NCBI GenBank assembly: GCA_037039685.1
Contig: JAWNGF010000014.1
Span: forward strand, 992,001-1,056,000
Origin: Ceratobasidium sp. AG-K
Lineage: Eukaryota > Basidiomycota > Agaricomycetes > Cantharellales > Ceratobasidiaceae
Direction of reading: 5' to 3'
Length of the DNA: 64,000 nucleotides
The translations under genes were made by a program, and so were the position numbers. This document shows positions 30,682-40,926 of this stretch, one piece after another (the stretch's first letter is position 1; each line of letters opens with the position of its first letter). The notes beneath the pieces were generated by a model. That model did not search any database. It saw only the letters and a list, made by a program, of their open reading frames with translations, and had not been told where the DNA came from.

Positions 30682-30925
30682 GGGAGTGACAAAATAGATA
30701 ATTACCCAATGTATATACATAATGAATGTATAAGAACTTACCAGTACCTACAAGTGATAGCAATCAAGCAAAGTAGAGTAGGTACTAGCATATACTCAAC
30801 ACTTTACTATAGGGTATATAAGGCACACTCTGCATGCCGTTCTCATCATTCTCTCTCTTCTATTTGTATATAGTCACTCATTAATAACATTTCTCTTATC
30901 TCTACTATATACATTTCAATAACTA
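30682..30925 (+). repeat. Probable copia 3' LTR (end uncertain)
   Basis: After GGGAG the sequence TGACAAAATAG starts where a copia 3' LTR should follow the PPT at 23436-23447. A promoter-like gggtatataaggc lies near 30806-30818. The 5' LTR is outside the window, so the right end cannot be fixed. Confidence 0.5.
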
Positions 30926-32350
30926 AATGCTATAAAATGCCCCTGAGTGTGACATGGGGGTGCTGTGGGGGGGTGGGATGGAAGGGAAAAAGGAGGTTCA
31001 AGAGGCCAAGTGGCACTTGGAGTTTGAAGTCAGCTGAGTTCCAAAGCAGGTGTGATTGGCATCCTAAACAGGAATTTCCAATGGTTCTGATATAGTTAAT
31101 CTCAAAATCAATCATGATAGATTATCCCAAACATGGTAATGATTTTTGCCTATTTTAGACAAATGGGTTGCCTTATATGGCAAGTGCACAGTCACAATGT
31201 CCAAAGTCAATTGACCAATCAGAAATTTGGGGCCTGCTACATCTCAGCTACATGCTGCTACATACCACTACATTTCACTACATCTTGATACATATTGCTA
31301 CATTCCAGAGGAATCTACTACATTTCAGACACATAGTGCTATATATTGATATGATAATTTGAGTAAAGTCAATATACCACATGAGCTACAATTCATACAT
31401 AGGATGCATATCACTATGTAGCAAATGACAGATTTCCAGATGTGCTTGAGTACAATCCACTCCCACAGTGCTGCTTCAACCTCAGGCAAAGCAACAGACA
31501 ATTTACAGGACAAGCTTGTGCTCTTTGGGTTTGAGGCCAGGTGCCAATGAATTGCCTCCTTGGAGCAAACATAACAGTAGATTGTTTGAGCACATATAGT
31601 TGCAAAACCCTCATGCTAGAGGACAACCAAGAAGTCATCCATGGACATCTTGTACTTGTTTCAATGGTACAAGTCAATAATCTTTAGCTTCTCCTGATAG
31701 GCAAGGCACTTTCAAGTCTTGGGCATGATTGCCATAGGACACATGAGCAAATACTAGATATAAGGCAGGTATATGCATTTCAAACTCACAAATTGATGGT
31801 GATTTTGAACGAAAAAAAAGAGAGAAAAGTCGAACAAGTCAAGGAGAGATGTGGTTGATTTTATTCAGATCCCCAATCCTTCCCCTCATATATTGGTTGG
31901 AGTGTAAAAACATTTGTGTATATTTGAACATACAGTGCCCACATGGGTGGCTGTGCTCACGTGATGCAAAGGCTCAGGCAGGAAAATTACAATCAAAAGA
32001 CCCTTGCAATGTCTAGCATTTAGCAGAAGAGTAACTACTGAAAGTCTACTGTACTGGATTGCTGTGATCACAGTGTTTGGAAACTGTCATTACAGAGTTG
32101 AATTGCTTCTATAACTTTTATTATCACATGAGATTGAAAAATTACATCTAGAAGGGAATTGTAGGCACAAATTTCCACTCCCATACTTCTGGGAATCCCA
32201 TGTACTGTTTGGATTACCCACTCCTCCCAAATCAGATTCTGTACCTGGAATTACTGTAATCCTTTGTTCACAAATCAACCAACCTACATTATTTTGTAAA
32301 CTATGAAATCATTAACATTTCACCCAGTCACACTCTTTTATTACTACATT
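30926..32350. other. AT-rich stretch without a supportable gene
   Basis: The reading frames are short and lack domain signals. Degenerate repeats of TACAT/CTACATTTCA type run from about 31236 to 31350. Minus-strand frames at 31325-31677 resemble eroded coding sequence with stops but match nothing I recognise. Confidence 0.5.
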
Positions 32351-33140
32351 TCAGGCATTCTGCAAGTTTTCGACCACAACCGACAGCGTATAATGGCTGA
32401 GCCCGGCCTCTCCGTTCCATTCGTATGTTTCTCCTACATGCCAACCTACGAGACGCCACCTGTGTGGATCATAATTCTGGATTGATTTGGATACAAATGT
32501 ATCTATCCTCGAAATATGTTGAAGTCCTGTATGACCGGTGACTGAGCTAGGTGTTTGTAATTGATTCAGCGGTTCTTGAGCAAGTTTTTCTTCCCCCACA
32601 TACACCTGCCACTGTGCCTTGGCCGGCAAGTGAACAAAAGGGTCGTCTCATTGGGAGTTAGGATGTCATTCCCTTGGTAAGTGCGGTCCAAGACCTACAT
32701 ATATTTTCGCCCATCTCGTCCATCATCCTTGTGCACGAATCCATCTCGTCGAGAGTACCCTTAGCCATAAGTACCAAGTATTGACATGTGGGTTGCTGGG
32801 CTTGTCGTAGCCCGATAAATTCATCGCACGCCCGGACCAACCCATCTAGCTGATAAGTAATCGCATCCCGGCGTAGGTTGGCCAAGGCCGCATCAGCTGA
32901 CATGGTCGGGGGAAGAGCCCTTTCACTCAGTGGCAGCACGGAATAGCCACTCAAGTACACTGTGACAATACGGAACAAATCTGGGTCGCGATCTAGTTGG
33001 ATGTGTCGTGCCGGGGTTCCATTGGAGTTACTCAGAAAGCGTGTAGTAAAATAATTGGGGGCATCGGTATCAATTTGAGATCGAGTCAAAGCGAAGTCGG
33101 TGCCGCGCACAGAGACAGTATATGTGGGGCTAACTGCCAT
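32351..33140 (-). CDS. BTB/POZ domain protein (copy 1)
   Basis: Start MAVSPTYT at 33140; exons 33140-32699 and 32646-32351 with a 52-nt intron (GTAGGT...CCTAAC...GAG). The N-terminal 100 residues form a BTB domain (YTVSVRGTDFALTRSQI, NYFTTRFLS, DPDLFRIVTVYLSGY). Such domains mediate dimerisation and often recruit cullin-3, but no partner domain is recognisable here. The C-terminal half (HISRIDTFVSKSI, then LSHYTLSVVVENLQNA) is of unknown fold. A diverged tandem paralogue lies just upstream, split by the transposon at 33933-46331. Confidence 0.8.
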
Positions 33141-33382
33141 GCTTGCGGGAGGAGTGGTGGTGGCGATGACAATGTGGCTGGCAAACGGGATAGCGTGCCA
33201 CGTGGGCGGATAATATGCGGATTGGTTATTGAAACCACGGAAAGCCCCAAAGACAGTGCTTGGTAAGGAAACATCGAGCATATATACAAACTTTTGCACC
33301 AAGTCAAATATGGGTTCTGAACATGCAGTCTCTCCACCAAAGCGCACAAGATTGTATGCGTGGTACAGAACGCAGATGGCGC

Positions 33383-33932
33383 TCAACGCGTGGGTCCATG
33401 CAATAGAATCCCACGCACTTGGTAAGCTATAGCAGGATGGTCATACACCTCACGCTGGACGAATTCCTCGAGTGGAGCTATTGCACGTAGGCTGTTGAAC
33501 CCCTGTTCGAGTGACTCCGGTCTCGTGAGGTCCTTGAGCGGCGGTTTGGCAGTTGGGGTGGACCAGACTGGTCCAACAAGTACTGCGTGAGGCAAGTATT
33601 CAGCGTACGAATAACACCGAAGAACCCCAGCTTACCTTCCCCCTTCTTGAACTTGGAACCGACCACGACGTAGTCATGCCTTGAGGGATCTCTAATCCCT
33701 TTGAGACTAATGTAGTCGTCACAGGCCGCAACGAGTCCGTCGAGCTGGGAAAAGGCTGCATCTGCTCGAAGGTTGAGGACTGTTTTATCCCTCGACAAGA
33801 CGCCAGAGGATAAACGAACTCGGGCAAAGGTGCCTTCGTCGAGCGGCATGACTTTGTATCCACAAAAATGCGTCTATCAGAGAGAACTGCGCTGGGTCTC
33901 CGTTCAGTTCGAGGTTTGGGGTCTGGGCTTCT
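33383..33932 (-). pseudogene. BTB/POZ gene copy 2, 3' part (separated by transposon)
   Basis: Minus-strand reading resumes the BTB domain right after the transposon (LELNGDPAQFSLIDAF), then shifts frame at a T run near 33856-33866 and continues GYKVMPLDEGTF and ADAAFSQLDGLVAACDDYI. It aligns with copy 1 (IQLDRDPDLFRIVTVYLSGY, then DAITYQLDGLVRACDEFI). A short probable intron follows near 33595-33630, then a tail to 33383. The insertion plus the frameshift make it a pseudogene. Confidence 0.82.
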
Positions 33933-33955
33933 CACTGTAGCGAGTGCTGGTACTT
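33933..33955 (+). repeat. Left terminal inverted repeat
   Basis: Starts CACTGT and ends CTGGTACTT. It pairs with 46309-46331 at 19 of 23 positions. Confidence 0.85.
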
Positions 33956-34265
33956 AACCTAAGTGTCAGGGATGGGCCTTCTAGTATGTACTCGGACGCC
34001 TTTTGAGAGGTGCCAAAATTGACGTATTTGAAATTCGTATGGGCATTCTCAGATGTACCAAACTATCGTATAAGTACCACTATCGGCCATCGGGTAAGTA
34101 CTCGGGTAAGTACTCAGTACCACATGCTGACTAATCATATTATCTACGGCGTACTTTAGCGGTACTTGGCGTACTTTTGGAAGAGTACTCTGCGTACACC
34201 TGTCGGGTTCCTATGGTACTTTTGAGAAGTCCGCACGGTACTTTGGTAGGGGTATGATATTCTGA
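33948..34265 (+). repeat. Left subterminal repeats (GGTACTT/AAGTACC)
   Basis: About ten copies of GTACTT or AAGTAC in either orientation lie within 320 bp. CACTA elements use such arrays as binding sites for an element-encoded DNA-binding protein. The matching array is at 46170-46320. Confidence 0.7.
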
Positions 34266-34545
34266 ATTTCGGCTAGCGCCAGGATAATAGTATGTACATG
34301 AATATGTATTAAGAGATGTAACGAGAGCCAAAAACACAATTAGTCGTAAAAAGCACACGCCCGTTCTTTTCCCGCCTCCTAACGGTACCTCACAACTGGC
34401 CTAATAGTTCGAGTCGGTCGCTTATTCTCGTTGGTGGGAATCGATGGCTGTTATGTAGTAGTTTTGTCAGTAAATTAACGAACAAGTCGCGTATGCACGT
34501 ACTAGGACTTTCTTGTTGACGACGGGCTCTTTTACGGGCTTGGGC

Positions 34546-36607
34546 TTAACCGACCGACTGGTGAGTAACTATAGAAGTTGTCGAATGATATACTAGGCTC
34601 ACCGGCTGTTTCTTTCCTGCGTTTCCCTTCCCCTTTGGCTTGGCTACTGGCTGGCTGGCCCCCTCATCCTCCGATTCGATTGGGAGGTTCTCGGAAGAGG
34701 ATATCTCACTCAGGTCGGAATCCCAGCCCGTGATCTTGGACTGGGCCTCTCGCTCCGGTTCCGTGACTCGGGTTGGCCCACGTCTATTACTCTGGCGTTG
34801 CGTGGGGCTTGGCACAACGTCGGTGGTTTCGGCTGGGGGGGGGGGCAATTGGGCGCGGCCTGACTACTTGCCGTTTTTGGATTGGGATTGAAGGTGCATC
34901 AGCACTCGTCTCACAACCAGCAGCTGGCGCACGAGCATGGGTTGCGCCATCGTCGAGAGTGGTGGTGTTGCGAGGTGTGTCTGGAGCGAGAGCCGAAGCC
35001 GAAGTCAAAGTCGAAGCCAAAGCCGAAGCCGGGGTCAAGGTCGAAGTCGGGGCCAAGGTCGAAGCCGAAGCCAAAGTCAGAGCTGGAGCTGGAGCTGGGG
35101 GTGGAGAGGGACGAACACGAGTAGCGGCAACAGAAACAGGGGCTGGGATGGGGGTAATGACAGCGGTGGGGGTTGGGGTGGGAGTGCAAGTAGCGGCACC
35201 TGGGGGAGCAGCGGGAGGTATGGGAAAGGGACCTTGGTTCTTTCGTGGGCGTCCACGCTTGCGTGCAGCGGGTACCGGGGCCTCAACTGAGCCCGTAACA
35301 ACCTCTGGAGGAGGGGCCGAGGCTGAGGTGGGTGTTGAGGTGGTGGTCTCGAAGGCAGGGGGCTGAGGTGCTCCCGGTGTGGCGATGACAGTCGAGGGCA
35401 GGGCGGGTGCTGAGGCAGTGGTAACAGGTGCAGCAACTGTTGGAGCAGGTTCGGGGAAGGGATCAGCATGCGTAGACTCGTGGGATGGAATGTCGTCTAT
35501 GTAAATTGTTAACGAGATCAAGAGCAAGCGTTGGAATAACAAAAAGCTGGACGTACCGCGTGAGATTGAGATTACACTCAAATTTTGAACTATGCTGTCG
35601 AACTCTTCATCTATGCCGTCCATCTCTGCGGTTCCTTCCGACGCGGTTGCTTCCAGCGCGGCAATCTCAGCTGCAGCCGTTGCCGCGGCGATTTGGGCTT
35701 CCAGTGCAGCTTGAGCCAGCTCCGTTTTTTTGACTGTGAGCTTATACGTATTGTTTGATGCTCGTAGGATCAAATGCACGAAGTCCTTGATCGGCCAAAT
35801 TGGGTCACTGAAACCGCCAAATTCGGGGAACTCCTCAAAAATCTAATAACAGACGATTAGCATATACTCGAATGCAAACCCGATAGACTCCGACAAACCT
35901 TCCTGTAAGTATGCCTAAGATATTTCGGATCTTGGGGGGTAATTGTCTGACGCATATCAAGATAACGGCGACAGTGATCTTTTGCTGCACTCTATGAGAA
36001 GATGACTCAGAGTGCAAGACAGGGTGGACGAAAAAGGAAAAACCCACATAAATCCAGCTATATGCTGGTTGGGTGAGTCCGAGCGCGTCTCGCAAGTTGT
36101 ACCCACAGCGTGCACTCGAATTACCTCTCCCCGGTGATCCTTTAGGCTTTGAGCAGAAGGAAAGCATGATAGTCGGTCGCCTGCCAACCAAGCATGATGC
36201 CCGAGTCCGTGTTTGAGTTAGGGGGGATGGGGCGGTATTTGATGGGGGCAGACTGGGAACTAGCGGCGCCACAAGTGTCCTAGGTGGCACTGGCCATGCA
36301 GGTGGTATCCCAACAACTTTGCATAGGTTAGCAAGAGTACGACATATTGATTCACTTGGAGTATGGGCTTACAAGGTGAAGCTGTAGGTCCGGCTGGCGC
36401 TGTTGGCGCAGATGCAAGTGTGGGTATGTGCGCGTGTGCAAATGCATGTGTTGATTGGGGCGCAAACATTGTAGGAGTTTGCGGCAGAGTCACCCCTAGA
36501 TTTATTGCCATTAGCTAAAATGATTATGAGCAAGAATCTCACACACCAATACGATTGAGATAGGCCATCATGGCACCTACATCAAACTGGCTGAAGTCGA
36601 CATCCAT
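34546..36607 (-). CDS. AT-hook, Ala/Pro-rich coiled-coil protein (transposon cargo, unknown function)
   Basis: Multi-exon minus-strand gene, start MDVDFSQFDVG at 36607. The first introns are near 36546-36496 and 36382-36328; further introns are likely near 36030-35980, 35895-35840 and 35558-35500. A middle domain (FGGFSDPIWPIKDFVHLIL) leads into an Ala-rich helix (LAQAALEAQIAAATAAAEIAALEA). A Pro/Thr/Ala tail follows with an AT-hook (RKRGRPRKNQG). The last acidic part (DSDLSEISSSENLP) is in another frame past a 10-base G run at about 34837-34846, so an indel there, real or technical, must be bridged. The AT-hook suggests minor-groove DNA binding. I do not recognise the family. Confidence 0.6.
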
Positions 36608-36849
36608 GGTTTGGAAGAGGCAGGAGAGGGTGGACACTGGTGGAGGGAGCAACACAGAGGAAAGAAAGCGGCGAACATGCCTTTAATATCCTGAAACGGA
36701 GCTAAGATATTGACAGTTAGGGAAAATGCAGCTAGTACCCTGAAGGACCACCACCAAAATAAACTTATTGACCAAGTTACATTCAAAAGGGGTAGGTATT
36801 CAAAACACATTGGAACAACAAAAATGTAAAAACATCTGTTACTTAACAT

Positions 36850-36955
36850 TTATGATGTTGTGTCAGTTGCAAACCTACGACCTTTTCCCTTCCCAGGTCG
36901 TTTTTTCTGTTTCTTTTCAAGAGGTTCCTCTGAACCAGTAGCGTCAATGTACCGC
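36850..36955 (-). pseudogene. Orphaned C-terminal tail of the TET/JBP-like gene
   Basis: Beyond the LINE poly(A), the minus strand continues the dioxygenase frame with about 33 residues ending in a very basic run (KKQKKRPGKGKGRR) and TAA at 36850-36852. It looks like a nuclear-localisation or DNA-contact tail. The LINE stop at 37270 now removes it from the product. Confidence 0.75.
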
Positions 36956-36967
36956 TTCTTCTGCCTT

Positions 36968-38167
36968 TTTTTTTTCAATCAGTAATTATTTGTACAGCGT
37001 TGCGGGGCATAGCCCTATGGTGCGCTGCTCTAGAGGTGGGGTGGCGTAAGGCCCTACAAAACACAACCAAACGGAAGAACCGAGACAGTCATAGGCAAGA
37101 GCGAGACGTATACACTACTTGTAAATACCGAGAAGGGGAAAGAGAGCCAGACAAACGTGAAAAAGAAAAGCAGAGTATTAGGCCGAGGGGCAGTGACTAT
37201 GAGAGAGCAGACGAGAGAAGAAAACGGAGAATAGGGGCCTGGGCCCTGACGGCGCTGGCTGGCGGCAGCTCATCTGAGCAGGTCCGAGAACCTGCCAGTG
37301 GCCTTCACGTACTCAAAAAGCGGCCCTAACGCCTCCGACGAGAACAGGAGGAAGTCGAGTCGCGCGAACTCGTGTCCTTGGACTTCTAAGCATAGGTGGC
37401 GCTCTAGAGCGTACCGCGGGCAGTGCAGTAGGAAGTGTGCTACTGTCTCGTCCTGGTTGCCACAGTGAGCACAGCAAGGGGAGTTTTCGACCTGAAGGCG
37501 ATGGAGGTGTCGTCGAAGCTGGACGACGTGGCCCGTGGTAAGCCGGAAGAGGAGTGTGGCGCGGGATCGGGGGAGACCGTGTGTGTGAGCAAGGAAGTCG
37601 CTGGCGGCGATGCTGGGGAAGCGTGAACTGAATCTGGCGCCCGGTTTAGAAGCGAGCCAGTGTGCCGTAGCCGCGTCGCGATTCCTCCGCTGGAGTTTGC
37701 GCTTGAGCGTCGTCGGGTTGGTTGGCGGCCTGTAGTTGCGCAGCGCCAGGGGGACCAAGGCAGCTGGGTAGACCTTGCCCCGCATCGCCGCCCCCGCCTC
37801 CGCGTCCGCCTCCTCGTTTCCCGGGATTCCCACATGCCCTGGACACCATTGAAGTCGGACGGTGGTACCTCCCGCCCTGTCGCGCGCCCGCTTGAGGGCC
37901 CTCCAAGTTGCCTTGAGGAGGGCCTGTGTGGCACCCTCTGCCTTGCCCGTGATGCACGAGATGGCCTCCTGCGAGTCCGTGAAGATCGTCGCATCGTCCA
38001 CCACCTCTGACGAGAGTACCAGATGCGTGGCGAGCAGGATGCCCGCGAGTTCGGCATCTAGGACCGAGTGGTCGTCCGAGTCCCCAAGCCTGAAACCAGC
38101 GGGAATGGACGGCTGACCGAACGTGCGTAGTATGGCGGCTGCGGCCACCCCCCCGGCGGCAGAGGCA
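36968..38167 (-). mobile_element. 5'-truncated LINE (RNase H and zinc knuckle) inserted in the TET/JBP gene
   Basis: The 12-mer TTCTTCTGCCTT stands at 36956-36967 and 38168-38179. A 10-T run (poly(A) of the minus strand) starts at 36966. About 900 nt of coding sequence is a Tad/I-type LINE ORF2 end: RNase H from AAGGVAAAAI with DAELAGI, FTDSQEAI and GHVGIPGNEEAD, then a knuckle (CCAHC..H..C). The first catalytic Asp motif of RNase H is lost with the 5' truncation. About 295 nt of 3' UTR follows. RT and endonuclease are absent. Confidence 0.9.
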
Positions 38168-39458
38168 TTCTTCTGCCTTGCTAGGCTGTTCATCACCATG
38201 GTTGTTGTCAGATCGGGCAGAGTTGAGTCGATCCCAAGCTCGTGGAAGACTGATTGGTGAACAAAAAATACTGATGAAATCCGCTGAGGGCCCTCAAAAG
38301 GCTGGATGGCATGGCGCTGGGCTGTACCATCAAACGCCACCAATGTCCCGGGCTTGAAAGGAATCCGTACGTTCATGTCTTTGAGGAACAATTCGCCACC
38401 GTGGAAATCCCCAGTTGCATACAGGATATCCCATGCCCGACAAACACCATTCACATCCAAATGCTCGCCTGATTGTTTGTTCATAAGTAACGCCTGGCCA
38501 AAGAAATCAGAGTGCCAGATGTTATCAACAGCACGGATTATTGGATCTTCCCGTAGTGGCTTAGAAGCTGAGCGGAGGAGTGTGGACAGGGCAGGGAAAG
38601 CTTGTGCCACTAAGTCGTTGGTACGGAACGCAGCAGCTTGGAGAGCGTCGATGTATAAGAATCGGTTGGCTAGTTCGATGTTTGATTTGCTGCCCATCAG
38701 CTCACGAGACGGTGCGAAGTGGTCAGAGTGCTTGAAACACAGCAAATGAATCAGCTCATACAACGGCAGCAGTGGGATGGGAGAACATACCTGATGGCCT
38801 TGAGCATGCCATGCCTTACAAAAATGGAGCTCCCCAAAGATACCATCCATCACAAGATAGCGGTCCTCTCCCTGCTCATGCCAACTGACAGAGGTCCCGG
38901 GATTGAGATTCTTCCGTACTTTCTCCATGGCCTTTGCTAACTCTAGTTGCGCTAGTGTAGTTGCATACAGTGACATATGGGTCTGCCAATGATTTGAGCA
39001 GATCATATCAGTACAAAACTGGGTCGTACTCACCAGGCTGTCACCCTTGAAATACATTGGAATTACCAGGCCTCCAACGATGCCATCTGCATCAATAATA
39101 AACGTGGGTTTCTTGTCGGAAATTTCGATTGTCTTTCCGCCCCGCCAGCTCTCCTCGTCTGGCTTAGGAAGAGTCTTGTCGGCCTTTTTCTGGTGAGCCA
39201 CAAAAGAGTACTGTGGTAGTGTCACTACAAATGGGCTATGAGCTACGGGGTACCACGAATTGATAGAGAACAAAAGGGCATACCTGCATGACCAAGCGCT
39301 AGACGCAGGAATTTCGTGTTTTCTTGATGCCAACCGTCCTTCATGTTTGGAGTGATTGGGTCGTCGCACACAATGAAATTCTGGCGTGCGTCTGGTTCGG
39401 GTGTTAGTCGAATACCATTGAACCACACGGGGTGGCTAGTCGTAGCTGTCTCGGGCAT
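37270..39458 (-). CDS. TET/JBP-like 2-oxoglutarate/Fe(II) dioxygenase, now fused in frame to LINE RNase H
   Basis: Exons 39458-39284, 39242-39034, 38982-38791 and 38730 onward; introns of 41, 51 and 60 nt, the last two keeping the frame open. The dioxygenase core has HLD (iron ligands, SGEHLDVNGV), GDFHGGELFL, GTLVAFDG, the distal His (QRHAIQPF) and Arg (PQRISSVFF, 2-oxoglutarate contact). This layout fits the fungal TET/JBP family, whose characterised members oxidise 5-methylcytosine or thymine in DNA. At about residue 380 the frame runs into the LINE RNase H and stops at 37270, replacing the native basic tail. Start chosen at MPETATTSH; a longer N-terminus is possible. Family call is by motif only. 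Confidence 0.75.
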
Positions 39459-40926
39459 GGTGGTCACGAGTGTATGGTGTGTGGTGCGTTTCCCGAGAAA
39501 AGCAGAATAAATGGAGGGAAATTGTGGGGTATTGAAGCACAAATATGCGGGAATGCGTGGCTCGGGGGAGTGGACAATGGTAGCAAACCACTGGAGCAAC
39601 CAGTGATCTGTCACGGAGTGGAACCAGCAAAATCCGAGGGCCGCGTCAACGTTTGGCCGTATTGCCACCAGCTGGCTGTACTCGGCCGATGTCCTATCTC
39701 AAGCAACGAGTTGCGTAGCCGTGTCAGCCTCGAAATGCATAGCTGCGTAAGCCTCGAGGCTTGCTCGGCCAAGCAGAATTGATGGAGCGATAAGCGATCG
39801 ATTAACGGGTTTAGGACTGTACAACGTTAGCACCAGCACAGGCAGGATATATGTACACAACAAACATTGATATAAAAAAAATGAAGTGTCGGTTAGTGCC
39901 AGGTCAATGCAATGATGCAAGGGTGAGTCCGAGCGCAGCGGTGCTGGTCAAGATTTGACTCTTGTCTTGGGGTGTAACAATACTAAAGGCATTGAAGAAT
40001 TAGCTACGTCGATAGGGTATGAATCGACTCACATTAGAGGATTAGAGCGGCACGGAAGGCCCCGATTTGAAACCTGTTTACGCGAGTACGCTGTTAGCTG
40101 TGTGCTCTACAAAATCAGCCATGCACAATGTCCGATTCATTGGACTTACCACTCGTGTGCAATTTGTGGCACATGTATTGCGCCAATCGGTCCCCGAAGT
40201 GGGTTTTTGAGGTTGGAGGACGTCTATGGGCAGGGTTATTAGTTAATAGCATAACAGAAACTGACGGTCAGGCGCACCAGATGAGAAAAGAGTGGCATCC
40301 AAAGTCTTTGAGATTCAAAATCGAAACAGAATATGCACCCGCAGACAGAACCCAAGATCGTGAATGTTGCATTGGCACCCTACCGCGCAACCCTCAGAAA
40401 CGCACAGCATTGGGCCAGTGGTATTGCGCAGCCCGCTAAGACATTATAGTGAGTGTAGGTTGCCAATGGTCCGACTCAGTCGAGCAAGAGCGACTATGTG
40501 TGGTGGAGGGACTTTGGAAACACTTGCGCCAATGATTGCCGAGGGAAATCGAGGCTCGCAAAGACCCTCAATCTACAGATAAGCAATATCTCGGATTAGC
40601 GACTCCAATCAAATTTGTGAGTTTGGAATTGAACTCACTTTACATGCTTAAGGAGCAGGCGCAAGCGGCGAGCACCCAGCAAGCGCATGTTGTGCCATTG
40701 TTGATGGGCTTGTGGAACTGGGCCAAGCTTGCAAGTGCTTCAGCACTCGACCAAGGAGGAGGGCTTGCGGTTCGCGCCTGTAAACAAATACTTGGGAAGG
40801 TGCGCAACTAAATCGAGGCTCTGCTGGCACGCTTTGAAGTGACAGGCCGTAAATCAGATATATTGGCAATCACAAGAATGTCATCGTTAGGATAATACAT
40901 TCGACGAGTGTGTAGGATTCCCATAC
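39459..40926. other. Transposon interior without a supportable gene
   Basis: This lies between the TET/JBP start and the C2H2 stop. Open frames on both strands are short and lack motifs. A non-ATG extension of the TET/JBP frame to about 39670 reads like protein (GFCWFHSVTDHWLLQWF), so its first exon may begin farther upstream. Confidence 0.5.

Noticed and set aside
31236..31350. CTACAT-type repeats as a CRISPR-like or satellite array
   Set aside because: Units vary in length and sequence, with no regular spacer; simple degenerate repeats in a eukaryotic genome.
34773..35366. Long plus-strand Gly/Ala/Glu-rich frames
   Set aside because: Antisense shadow of the Pro/Ala/Thr-rich part of the AT-hook gene; periodic codons open both strands.
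37440..38116. Long frames overlapping the RNase H on both strands
   Set aside because: GC-rich shadows of the LINE coding region, without motifs.
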